Shown one piece after another: positions 54,891-64,000 of a DNA stretch of 64,000 nt. Positions within the stretch are counted from its first letter, which is position 1. Each line of letters starts with the position of its first letter. The stretch comes from Hymenopus coronatus (lineage: Eukaryota > Arthropoda > Insecta > Mantodea > Hymenopodidae), in the NCBI GenBank assembly GCA_030762935.1, contig CM060887.1:11710501-11774500 (forward strand). Reading direction: 5' to 3'. Both the position numbers and the translations under genes were made by a program. A model generated the notes under the pieces. It was not told the origin of the DNA. It worked only from the letters and a program-made list of their open reading frames with translations, and did not search any database.

Positions 54891-55580
54891 TCCTCCAGAC
54901 TTCAGACTTGTGTTTCTCAATACAAGTTTTCGAGATATGCAGTTCACATCAGAAACACACACAAGGACTTACCATTTTTTAAATATTCCTTGTTACTGGT
55001 TTTAATTTTAAACTACACTAATTCTTCTCCAACAGGAATCCAGCTTTCTTTTCATCTTATTTTATTGCTGGCCATGCAAGGCAAACCAGTATTCTATTAA
55101 AATAAGAACTAAAACTTTCCTGGCGATGTGTTAATTCAAAATCTTCTCGGGCTTCTAGCCAGGTAAAAACTTGGCTTGACACCAACGTTTCGAAGAAGTG
55201 CATCTTCCTCGTCTTCAGGGTGAACTGATGGTTTGAGCTTGCGGAGACTGGTATTTATAAGAGCTGGGATGAAGCTAACATCTGATTGGTTCGCGAGATA
55301 TTATGGCCTGGTATTTAAGATGACTGAGATATGGGCACGGACTTCGTAGAAAACTATTTATAGCAGTTATTCGGCTAATGTTTTGTGTTTGAGCACGCAC
55401 CTGCTAGAAAATAAGTCTTGGAAGACTGCAGGTACAGGATTAGGTGTTAAGGCTCTTTATCATCGGTGTCCATGCTGAACTTAATTGTAGGCCAGAATCG
55501 CGATTTAGATTATTTGTTTCAGATGAGATGGCTAAAGCTTCTTTTACTCTCCTTTCCCAGTAGTTCGAACACTTTGCCAT

Positions 55581-56569
55581 CCTCTGTCACCAGCTATTGC
55601 CAACTTCTATATGGAGTTTCTGGAGCATGAAATACTTAACACAGCCCCATTAAAACCTACACATTTTTACAGATATGTAGATGATACATTTGTAATTTGG
55701 CCACATGGACTGCACACTCTTCCAGATTTTCTTGCACACCTAAATAGCCTTAGATCACAAATACAGTTCACAATGGAAGTTGAGAAAAATGCTTCCCTCC
55801 CATTTCTGGACATTCTGGTTACCAGAAAAGCGGACGGAACTCTTGGTCATGCCGTCTACCGAAAACCTACACACACGGATCTTTATCTCAACGCAAACAG
55901 CTTCCACCATAAGTCACAACGAATGGGCATTCTAAACACATTGGCACATAGAGCAGTTTCTGTATCAGACCCAGATAATCTGCAAACGGAATTTCAACAC
56001 CTAAAATTCACACTCCAACAAAATGGATATTCAGCCAAGGACATCACATCAGCGCTGAAAAGAGCCGGACGAAAAAGAAACCCCAGCAAGAACACTCAAC
56101 AAAAAGACCGGCAAACAATTTACCGGCAATTTTTCGGGAAAGATTAGTAGACTACTCTACAAATATAATGTCAAAACCATCCATAAGCCACCACCTAAAA
56201 TCAAAAATTTGGTCAGGCCAGTTAAAGATAATTTAGCTCTCAGAGTACCTGGTGTCTACCACATTCCTTGCGAATGCAGCGCAGCGTACATTGGCCAAAC
56301 AGGACGCACTATTGCCACACGCGTTTCTGAACACCAAAGATCAATAAGGCTTATGCAACCCGAAAAATCTGGACTGGCTGAACACTGTATAGAACAGAGC
56401 CACAGAGCTAACTTTACTAACACCAAGATAGTGGCAAAGTGTTCGAACTACTGGGAAAGGAGAGTAAAAGAAGCTTTAGCCATCTCATCTGAAACAAATA
56501 ATCTAAATCGCGATTCTGGCCTACAATTAAGTTCAGCATGGACACCGATGATAAAGAGCCTTAACACCT
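55581..56569 (+). pseudogene. PLE-B reverse transcriptase C-terminal part plus GIY-YIG endonuclease, one frameshift
   Basis: The frame opens at the arm boundary with PLSPAIANFYMEFLEHE (RT palm), then FYRYVDDTFVIW (catalytic YVDD), MEVEKNASLPFLDILVTRK and VYRKPTHTDLYL, the Penelope RT C-terminal region. A one-base shift near 56130-56145 moves the frame to LVRPVKDNLALRVPGVYHIP, then CECSAAYIGQTGRTIATRVS and EHQRSIRL, the GIY-YIG nuclease (GVY, YIG and the Arg of TRVSEH present). It stops at 56567-56569. The first RT motifs are absent through truncation, so it cannot be autonomous. Confidence 0.93.
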
Positions 56570-56786
56570 AATCCTGTACCTGCAGTCTTCCAAGACTTAT
56601 TTTCTAGCAGGTGCGTGCTCAAACACAAAACATTAGCCGAATAACTGCTATAAATAGTTTTCTACGAAGTCCGTGCCCATATCTCAGTCATCTTAAATAC
56701 CAGGCCATAATATCTCGCGAACCAATCAGATGTTAGCTTCATCCCAGCTCTTATAAATACCAGTCTCCGCAAGCTCAAACCATCAG

Positions 56787-56832
56787 TTCACCCTGAAGAC
56801 GAGGAAGATGCACTTCTTCGAAACGTTGGTGT
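56787..56832 (+). ncRNA. hammerhead-like motif of PLE-B
   Basis: CACC, then CTGAAGA, C, stem GAGGAAG / loop ATGCA / stem CTTCTTC, then GAAAC, GTT, then GGTG pairing with the opening CACC. It has the hammerhead order of stem I, CUGANGA, stem II, GAAA, but almost no stem III and one extra C before stem II. The mirrored copy is at 55179-55224. Confidence 0.5.
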
Positions 56833-57149
56833 CAAGCCAAGTTTTTACCTGGCTAGAAGCCCGAGAAGATTTTGAATCAGTATTCTATTGTTTCATATAG
56901 CAACAGCTTTTTAAATATTTGACTATCCCTTCAATGTATTCCCTTATTTCTCTTCTACTTACAAGATAGCAAGTAACAAACCAATTCTGCTAATGTTATC
57001 TTGACTGGCATAACATACAAAAAATAATAATCTTTAGTAAGAATGGTTGTTTATGGAACAACTAGAGAAAGTTATGATATGTAGCACATCAGATTTTCCA
57101 GTTTTTGTGTACCAATTTTGTATGAATAAATATTTTAAAAATGTTTTAG

Positions 57150-57258
57150 GAGCAGAAATCTACATGATGGCTAATGATGGAGTAAGTCTAAAGGAACAAG
57201 AATTATGCTTTTCTGATAATAAAACTGAAAAAAGACTTCCCACATTAAAGGAGAGCAA
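57150..57258 (+). CDS. exon of a SAM-like domain gene (upstream exon)
   Basis: An open stretch between acceptor gttttAG (57148-57149) and donor AA/gtgagt (57259) encodes AEIYMMANDGVSLKEQELCF followed by SDNKTEKRLPTLKES and a split Lys codon. The next candidate exon (60873) begins with the single G needed to finish that Lys, so the two join in phase. The exon starts directly after the 3' end of a Rep-A copy. I do not recognise this segment alone. It reads like a hydrophilic linker ahead of the SAM-like domain. Upstream exons of this gene were not found. Confidence 0.55.
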
Positions 57259-57776
57259 GTGAGTTATTTTAAGGTCTATTTATTTTACAAATAACTTTTA
57301 TTAATGGGCTTAGCTTTTACAAAACAACAATTCTAACTTGCATACCTTTAAAAAGAAACTAATTGGTTGCATTTGTTGGAGGTTATCTGGAAATTACTCT
57401 TTTAATTTGAGTACATGGATTAGTGATAAACAGCTGAAGGATTTTTAGTTATACCAACAGCATTTATGTATTACCTCGAGGACAAATATTCTTTTGAGGA
57501 ATGATCAATCATTTTTTATTTGATAAAAAATTAATTAATATTATTACAATAAAGAACATTATTAAAACAATTATAGATATAAAAATTAGAATTTGAATTA
57601 TTTATTCTAAAGCCATTCAGAATGAAAAGTAAGCTTTAACGTAATAACATAAAACTTACGCTTAATGTGATATGTTGTCTTTCACATTGATAAGCAGCTG
57701 CCAATCACAAGAGACCATTAAACAGCTGAGCTAATATGGCGACCTGCAAAGCAACCATCAACAAGAGTTGAAACTT

Positions 57777-58055
57777 GGCCAGGGTGGCTCAGTTGGTTAG
57801 ATTGTGATGTTGAGGTTGTGTGTTGAAACCAGGCCCAAGCAATGGTTTTTAACACACCCCAGTGTCAATAGATTTACTGTCATGTAAACAAACTCTTGCA
57901 GAAGAAAATTCTGGCACACTGGTGGTGCTGAATGATCTTGACATTGTCAACACTTATTTTTTTTTAAACAAGAGGACATGCATCAAAGTGAACAGTTTAC
58001 CTGGTTAAGTGATGTTAAACTCACAAAAAAAAAAAAAAAATAAATAAATAAATCT
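57777..58055 (+). mobile_element. tRNA-derived SINE, family D
   Basis: The head GGTGGCTCAGTTGGTTAG (box A) and GTTGTGTGTTGAAACC (box B), body with cttgcagaagaaaattctgg, and a poly-A/(TAAA) tail at 58027-58053. The best-preserved SINE D here. Confidence 0.78.
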
Positions 58056-58289
58056 TGACCACAATTACAATTTGTTTTGCTGTGATTTTTATAAATATCT
58101 TCGTGATATCTGGTCCATGATGTTACACAGAAAGTGTTCAGCAATACAGCATATCATGACGAAAAATCTGATGGGAAACAGCAGAATATCACATGATGAG
58201 AATCATTCCCTGACTTGACATTTCTTAGGTTTGACAGACATTGATCTTGAAAGTTTGGATCTTCTGCATTTACATTTAATTTAATCTTT

Positions 58290-59420
58290 ATTTTACTTTT
58301 TCTGCCAAGTACATTGTACATAGAAAGTATTGAATTCCCCCCCAAAATCTGTTATCAATATTTCACCAGAAAAAAAAAAATGCATTGAGGACCCCCTGAA
58401 ATTAAACAAAAAAAAAAAAAGTTTAGAAAAAAGTTTAGAAAAAATTCCAAGTGTATGTAAACAGCATAACCAAAAAGGGAAAGTTAAACATCTATTGTAT
58501 TTAAGTTCAGTATTTTCCAAGGATATAACTTGAAGATTTTTGGGAAAATACCCACCCCAGATGATTGTTTACATGGAAGATTTTTGGGAAAATACCCACC
58601 CCAGATGATCGTTTACATGGAAGATTTTTGGAAAAATACCCACCCCAGATGATCGTTTACATGGAAGATTTTTGGGAAAATACCCACCCCAGATGATCGT
58701 TTAATGGTAGATTTTTGGGAAAATACCCACCCCAGATGATCGTTTACATGGAAGATTTTTGGGAAAATACCCACCCCAGATGATCATTTACATGGAAGAT
58801 TTTTGGGAAAATACCCACCCCAGATGATCGTTTACATGGAAGATTTTTGGGAAAATACCCACCCCAGATGATCGTTTACATGGAAGATTTTTGGGAAATG
58901 TCTTTTTAATGATTTTAATTAAAATGCCATATATTAAAGGTATAATAAAATGTATATCTTAAATTTTCTGGATCTAACTCTTCATTCTGAGTGCCTTTTG
59001 CATAACTGGTATACCATAAGAGAAAGACAAAATCGTACTGCACAAAAAATGTAGATCTTGTTAAAGCCTATTCTGGAGCTAACAGTTTCTGATGTTTTCC
59101 TTGGTTTGGTTTTAATTACAATACTTATGATTTTCCCAAGTAAAAAGTTGTTATTCATGTTCTTTTTTTCTTTCTTTTTTTATCCTGATCATGCAAATAC
59201 AGCACAATTTCAGGGCAATCACATGGCAAACTTCTCTAAAGATTTGGTTATTGCTTTAGTCTAGTGTACTCAATTATTTCGCTTGTACCTACAAGAAAAT
59301 ATCCAATAAACTTGTTTAACGTGAAGTACATAGAAATATAAATTTTTGTAAGAATAGTTTGTTGCAGAATAGGTAGAGAAAGTTCATGTGAATGTAATGA
59401 ATCAGATTTTTGTGTTTAAT
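58290..59420 (+). repeat. Rep-A copy 8 with internal minisatellite
   Basis: The head tactttttctgccaagtacattgt and tail ggtagagaaagttcatgtgaatg frame a body expanded by the 44-bp array at 58532. Confidence 0.82.
58532..58898. repeat. 44-bp minisatellite, eight units plus a partial
   Basis: Units start at 58532, 58576, 58620, 58664, 58707, 58751, 58795 and 58839, with a partial ninth from 58883. One unit is 43 bp. The unit gaagatttttgggaaaatac...gatcgtttacatg corresponds to a single Rep-A segment (gaagattttcaagaaaatcc...accctttacatg), so it arose by local duplication. No spacers, so it is not a CRISPR array. Confidence 0.96.
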
Positions 59421-59559
59421 TGATTCATTGGAAATGATCCCATTACAATGCACATCATTAATTTTTAAGTATATGTTCTGCTTATGTTTAACTTTTATTG
59501 TGCATAAGGCCAAAGCCTTTGAGACGTGTGCTAATATTTCATAAAACCATTTACTGCTT

Positions 59560-60612
59560 CAAAAATCTGATGACATTCACATGACTTTCTCTAGCTGCTC
59601 TGCAACAAACCTCTTACAAAAGATTATTATTCAGTCTACTTCATGTTAATCAAGATAAAAATTAGCACATTGTTTAATCCCTTATAAATAGAAGGGAACT
59701 AAGGAAATGTACTAGGCTAAAGTGATAGTCAAATCTTTTAAAAGCTTTGATTGTCATTGAAATTTGCTTCTTTAATGGCCAGGGGTAAAACAAAAGAAAT
59801 ACAGACAGTTAATTTGTTGGAGGAATTTAGTAACAGCGACATCCAAATTATACAATATATTTGAGGAGTCACTTTTTTTGTACTCACTTACACTTTGCTG
59901 TTGCTTCCATTTTCAACCTCTGGGGTCTGATTATAGGAATAAGGGAAATAAGGAACACAATAGTTAAAACAGAAATCAAATCTTTTAAAAGCTGATTGCC
60001 ATGTGATTCAAATTGGTTCTCTTTGCATAGGAGTAAAACAAAAGAAACAGTAATGACAAATTCTCATATGAAAAAAATATAAGTATTTTAAAATTGAAAA
60101 CAAATTGCAAGGAATAATTCAGAAATGATTAAGGTAACCAAAAATTGTAAATGACATAAATTTTGTGTTTAGACAAAATCTATATTTCTTGTGTGGTTAG
60201 TTTTTGTCCATCTCTTACAGTTTACCACTTATGCAAAAGTCATCCAGAATGAAGAGATCTTCAGAGGCTTTTCCCAGAAAGTTCAATATATACATTTTAT
60301 TTGTCATGTAAATATCTTTAATATATGGTATTTAATCAAAATTGTTGCAGGCATTTTTGAGAAATTCAAATTTTTATAAACTGTTTCCATGCAAAGGGTA
60401 GTTTGGGGTGGAGAAGGATTTTCTTGGAAATCTTTGGAAGATGTTGAACTTAAATATCAAGTTTGGTATTTAACCAAGTTTTTGCTTTGAGTTATTTTAC
60501 GCACACGGTATTCATAAGACCCTCTGTGTATTACCAGTGAAATTCCAGTATCACACTTTTGCAATAGCTTCTCTATTTATGAACTATGTACTAAGTAGAG
60601 AAAGTAAAAAGT
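59560..60612 (-). repeat. Rep-A copy 9, minus strand
   Basis: The 3' tail inverse (gacattcacatgactttctc) is at the left and the head inverse (agtagagaaagtaaaaagtg) at the right. Interrupted by PLE-C sequence at 59808-59935, with part of the Rep-A 3' region present twice on either side. Confidence 0.78.
59808..59935 (+). mobile_element. PLE-C-related fragment, copy 3
   Basis: ttggaggaatttagtaacag matches the left flank inside PLE-C copy 1 (23852-23871). Read on the minus strand, the right part contains TTGAAAATGGAAGC, the start of the shared hairpin motif with its second half missing. Confidence 0.5.
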
Positions 60613-60872
60613 GGCTCAATATATGCTGACATTGCATGATGGAACTTGAACTTGATATTAATAATAGGTGCCGTGATAGATTAATAATGACTTATCTTCA
60701 AATTTATTCTTTGACTCACGAATTATCAAAATTACATTAAAAATAATGCCATTTTTGATCAATTTAGCACTGCTTTGACCAAATAATAAACATACCTTTT
60801 TCATGTCATTAGTTATAGGGGACCTGAAACTATTAAAAAATGTTGTAACATACCTCTTTTTTTTTTTTTAAG

Positions 60873-61091
60873 GGCTTCTCTATTGTTATATGGTCTTGAC
60901 CTTACTGAAGATGAGATTCAGCATCTAGAAACAGAATTCAAGGATTTGGTAAATTTTCGTTCAGTGACAAATGAAGATTTGGAAGATATTGGCATTAGGA
61001 GTCCTGATAAGAGAGCAGCCTTGCTGGAAAGATTGAAAACTTATCCAGAACCAAGAGGAAAACAAAAAGAAGAAGTAATACAACCATTACG
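60873..61091 (+). CDS. exon encoding SAM-like domain (possible ASZ1/Gasz relative)
   Basis: The acceptor is a T-run followed by aAG (60871-60872) and the donor CG/gtatgg (61092). It is 219 bp, open and symmetric in phase. It reads ASLLLYGLDLTEDEIQHLET, then EFKDLVNFRSVTNEDLEDIG and IRSPDKRAALLERLKTY. The pattern NEDLEDIGI followed by a basic K/R-x-x-LL helix is that of a SAM domain. The layout LLxGLxL...GIxSxDxRxxLLxxLK resembles the SAM region of ASZ1/GASZ, an ankyrin-SAM protein of the piRNA pathway on the mitochondrial outer membrane. That name is inference: no ankyrin exons were found in the window, so the symbol is left empty. Confidence 0.6.
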
Positions 61092-63025
61092 GTATGGATG
61101 AAATGAAAATTTCTTTTATGATTAATTGATTTTAGCATTATGTCCTATACATAGGGTCATTATAATAGATGGTGACCCACTTGGAGGCTCTCTCCACTGC
61201 GCAGCTGAACACAGAGTTGCCCGGAAGGTGAAGTCAGCAGAGAAATATTAACCTTCTACTCTCAAACAGGAGATATCTGATAAGAATGTTGTTGCTCACC
61301 CACTAAGCTCAGCAGCAGGGAATCCTTGTTATTTTCACACGATCTTATCACTACTTTCTTGCAGTGTACTAGAGTAAGAATGATATACTTTGTCTTTCAG
61401 AGAACCCAGTAAATGAAAATTGCAAATAATTAGATCAGGGGAATGAGGGGACTACAAAATATATATATGTATAAAATTACTACCCCTACATTTAATGTGT
61501 AGTAGAATTTAGGGTACTTCTTTTGAACCTGTGAAACACAATTTTTTTATAAGTTCAATGTAGTGGAATATCTTTTCAAAGTATGGCTGTAGATTTTTTA
61601 TCTAACATGTATTTAAAATCACTTTTAAATAAAATCATAAATTCTTGTCCAAGAACATTTGTGTTAATATATCTTAAGGTTTACAGTGCTTCAGTTATTT
61701 ACTTTCTGCTCATGTAGCCATACTGAAGAATGAAGAGCAGCCAAATTATCCATCTTGTATTACTTAATGCTGTCAACAGTCTATTTTGTCTAACTCTATT
61801 ACTGTGCTCACTATCTTTAAATTACGATGACTAGCTATGTACACTATGTTAACTAAACATAATCACTGTGTCGTCCCCAAGTTCCTGAACGATTTTTGGT
61901 GTCACTATGCCACAATTACTCACAAATGTGAGTATCTAAATATTCCCACTGAATAGACACTGCTGTAGAGCTGTTTATTATTATTATTGCTTCACGGCAG
62001 CAGCTGAACCAGTCAAATACCATCTCACATTGGTCTCCAACTGAACACTCCACTACCTCAAATGACTTCATGCTACCTGCAGCAAAACTTGGGAAATGTG
62101 CAGTCCCATCTCTTAATGTGGTAGGACAGCGTTTCATTCAGAGCATAACAGACCCTCGTCAAATAATAGTTGAAGACAGGTTTCTGTATTGTTGAGCTAA
62201 AGAGATCTGTTTTATTAATCAAATGAGTCATTTTTAAAATGTTCTTAATGTGTTAGAATATCGTCAAGGACATAAAACCTTCGCTTCTCACACTGCAATA
62301 AATTCTGCTCAATTGCAACTGCATGTAAGCAATAAAACTTGAGAGAAAGTATGATTGGGACTTTTCATAAATGACCAGCTGTTAATTGCTTCCATGTTAT
62401 TTCTTGTATATATGTCTGGAGATTTTATTTGCAGAGATTGGCTATGATTGTGACAAATGAAGTGCAAGAAGCAATAGGGCTCATAGCATTGGTAGTTTCT
62501 ATCTGCTTGGTGAACCTTTGGACTTAAAAACTGCTTGGCTTCTTGCATCACATGTTCAAAAGTATTCCCAAATTTATAATAACTGAGTCTATACCTCGTC
62601 CAATATGTAAATAAATAACACAGACATACTATTAGCATGAAGTGTACATAGAAGTCATCTATAATTTATGTCTTGATAAATATGGGCTACTTTAGAAAAA
62701 GCTAAATCAATATACTTACAATTCTGACATGAAATATCTTTATTTCAGTTAATGATTCGATAGCTATGTGCTGCTGCAGAATCTTGTCAAGTTGATGAAA
62801 AATATTCCTAGAATTAGTCACAGATATCACTCTACATTAATTGCTTCATTAAAACAAAATGGGCTCAATCATTTTTCTAGCAGTTATTACAACATCGCTG
62901 CAATTTTCAGGGCATAGTGAGGTGTTTCATGCAACAGCACAAATTTTACTGGAGCACAATATCAACTGTTGAGCTAATTTGTTTAGCAATTATCGAGGTG
63001 GTCACTCCAAACTAACACTATTTCA
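61092..63025. other. intron or intergenic, nothing recognised
   Basis: No further exon of the SAM-like gene found. 61160-61330 is less AT-rich than the rest but without coding match. Confidence 0.45.
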
Positions 63026-63026
63026 T

Positions 63027-64000
63027 CTCGTTTCTTTCTCTACTTCGTGCATAGTACATAGTATGAAGTACATACCCACAAACTTGATATCAATATTTCA
63101 CTGGAAATACATGTTTTAGGCTCTCTGAATTCCCCCAAAAAAAATTTGTAGAAAAAAGCTGTGTGTGCGCGTGTGTCTGAGAGAGACTCAAAAATGAAGT
63201 CTGTATTTAAGATCAGTTTCTTGCAAAGATGCGACTTGAAGATTTTCAGGAAAATCTTACCACCCCCATTTACCCTTTCCATGGAATGTTTTTTGAAAAG
63301 TTCAATTTTCTCAAAAATGGCTCAAACAATTTTAATTAAAATACCTTATGTTTAAAATATTTTTGTGACAAACAAGATATATATCCTAAATTTTCTGGGA
63401 ATAGCCTCTGGAGACCTGTTCATTCTAGATGACTTTTGTACAACTGGTAAACTATAAGAGATAGACAAAGGCCTACTTTTAGATCTCATTAAAACACAAT
63501 TTATGACATACTTTTTTATATATATATATCATTAGTTTGGGTTTGATTGGTTTCAATTTTAAGCTACTTGAACTTTTCTCATATAGAAAGTTACCTTTGT
63601 TTTCATCTCTCTTGTTTTACTCCTGCCAAGCAAAGAGAACCGAATTTCAATTTTTTCACATAATAACCAGCTTTTAAAAGGTTTAAGTATCATTTGGCCT
63701 AGTGTTATTACTTTATTTCCCTTCTACTTGCAAAGAAGCAAGTAATAAGAGCAATTCTACTAATGTTTAGCTCAATTAGCTTGATGTAGATAAAAAGTTA
63801 TCTTGTAAGAAAAGTTTGTAAAACAGCTAGAGAAAATCATGTGAGTGGAACACATTAGATTTTTGTTATCGGTTTGAATTTTTAATATGCATACTTTTCT
63901 CAAATGGGAAGTCTTTTTCTTCTTTTTTTATTTTATTTACTACTTTTGCCCTGACATGAGAGAGAACTGAATTTCAAAGCCACCATATAGCAACCACTCT
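63027..64000 (+). repeat. Rep-A copy 10, runs off the window end
   Basis: The decayed head palindrome (ctctacttcgtgcatagtac) and body follow the family order, including aaaaatggctcaaac and acttgcaaagaagcaagtaa. The tail motif agagaaaatcatgtgagtgg is at about 63831-63850, after which related sequence resumes, so a second copy may begin at about 63870. Confidence 0.75.

Larger units (their letters stand above)
55099..56877 (+). mobile_element. Penelope-like element PLE-B with 446-bp inverted head
   Basis: Exact 12-bp target duplication cagtattctatt (55087-55098, 56878-56889). Arms 55134-55579 and 56432-56877 are inverted copies with no indels (paired positions always sum to 112011). Between them lies sense coding sequence. 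The element is therefore a 5'-truncated PLE whose own 3' end, including coding sequence, is attached upside down at its 5' side. High arm identity implies a recent event. Confidence 0.95.
54960..57095 (+). repeat. Rep-A copy 7, host of the PLE-B insertion
   Basis: The 5' part 54960-55098 and 3' part 56890-57095 are contiguous Rep-A sequence when the PLE is removed. The tail ctagagaaagttatgatatg...catcagatttt ends just before a SAM-gene exon. Confidence 0.75.

Noticed and set aside
58532..58898. Regular repeats resembling a CRISPR array
   Set aside because: Units are directly adjacent with no spacers, in an animal intron, and derive from the flanking Rep-A sequence.

Overview
This is an AT-rich animal genomic window, almost certainly from an arthropod and probably an insect with a large, repeat-laden genome. 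The reasons are GT-AG introns of 0.1 to 11 kb, a recognisable brahma/SMARCA4 chromatin-remodeller gene, and intron fill made of Penelope-like elements (PLEs), mariner, pogo and piggyBac relics, tRNA-derived SINEs and a LINE with RNase H. I cannot name the species. There are no bacterial operons, CRISPR arrays or viral genomes.

Layout. Positions 1 to about 32,965 are the 3' half of a plus-strand brahma gene. Nine coding exons run from the end of the SNF2 ATPase core through helicase-C, the SnAC region and a C-terminal bromodomain to a TAA stop at 32799-32801. All exon junctions are in phase. The first visible exon begins inside a codon, so the upstream exons lie outside the window. The introns hold a PLE (218-1163), SINEs, two copies of an 850-bp palindrome-headed repeat (here Rep-A), a full-length but inactivated mariner (12285-13595), an irritans-like mariner relic carrying a (TC)39-T51 tract, a Tc1/mariner-like relic, a minus-strand LINE split by two later PLE insertions (about 21660-24350), a further mariner relic, more Rep-A and PLE copies, and a deleted piggyBac (30301-31269).

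From about 33 kb to 57 kb I see no secure host exon. This stretch is transposon-rich: pogo and other MITEs, foldback PLEs, a solo LTR nested in a SINE, a 2.2-kb TIR-bounded relic with a 500-codon broken ORF (49664-51876), and a 1.8-kb PLE (55099-56877) with 446-bp inverted arms and an exact 12-bp target duplication. From 57150 to 61091 two in-phase plus-strand exons encode a SAM-like domain protein (possibly an ASZ1/Gasz relative, tentative). A 44-bp minisatellite (58532-58898) that grew out of Rep-A lies between them.

The most interesting signal is not a host gene. The 3' ends of at least six different PLE families share a small structured motif of the form YUGANNAUG-hairpin-YRAAAC. The stem sequence differs but pairing is kept, and the motif often sits at the centre of an inverted repeat flanked by 10-15 bp target duplications. 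This fits the published minimal hammerhead ribozymes of Penelope-like elements. The covariation, and the existence of insertions reduced to little more than this motif plus inverted arms, deserve a proper look.
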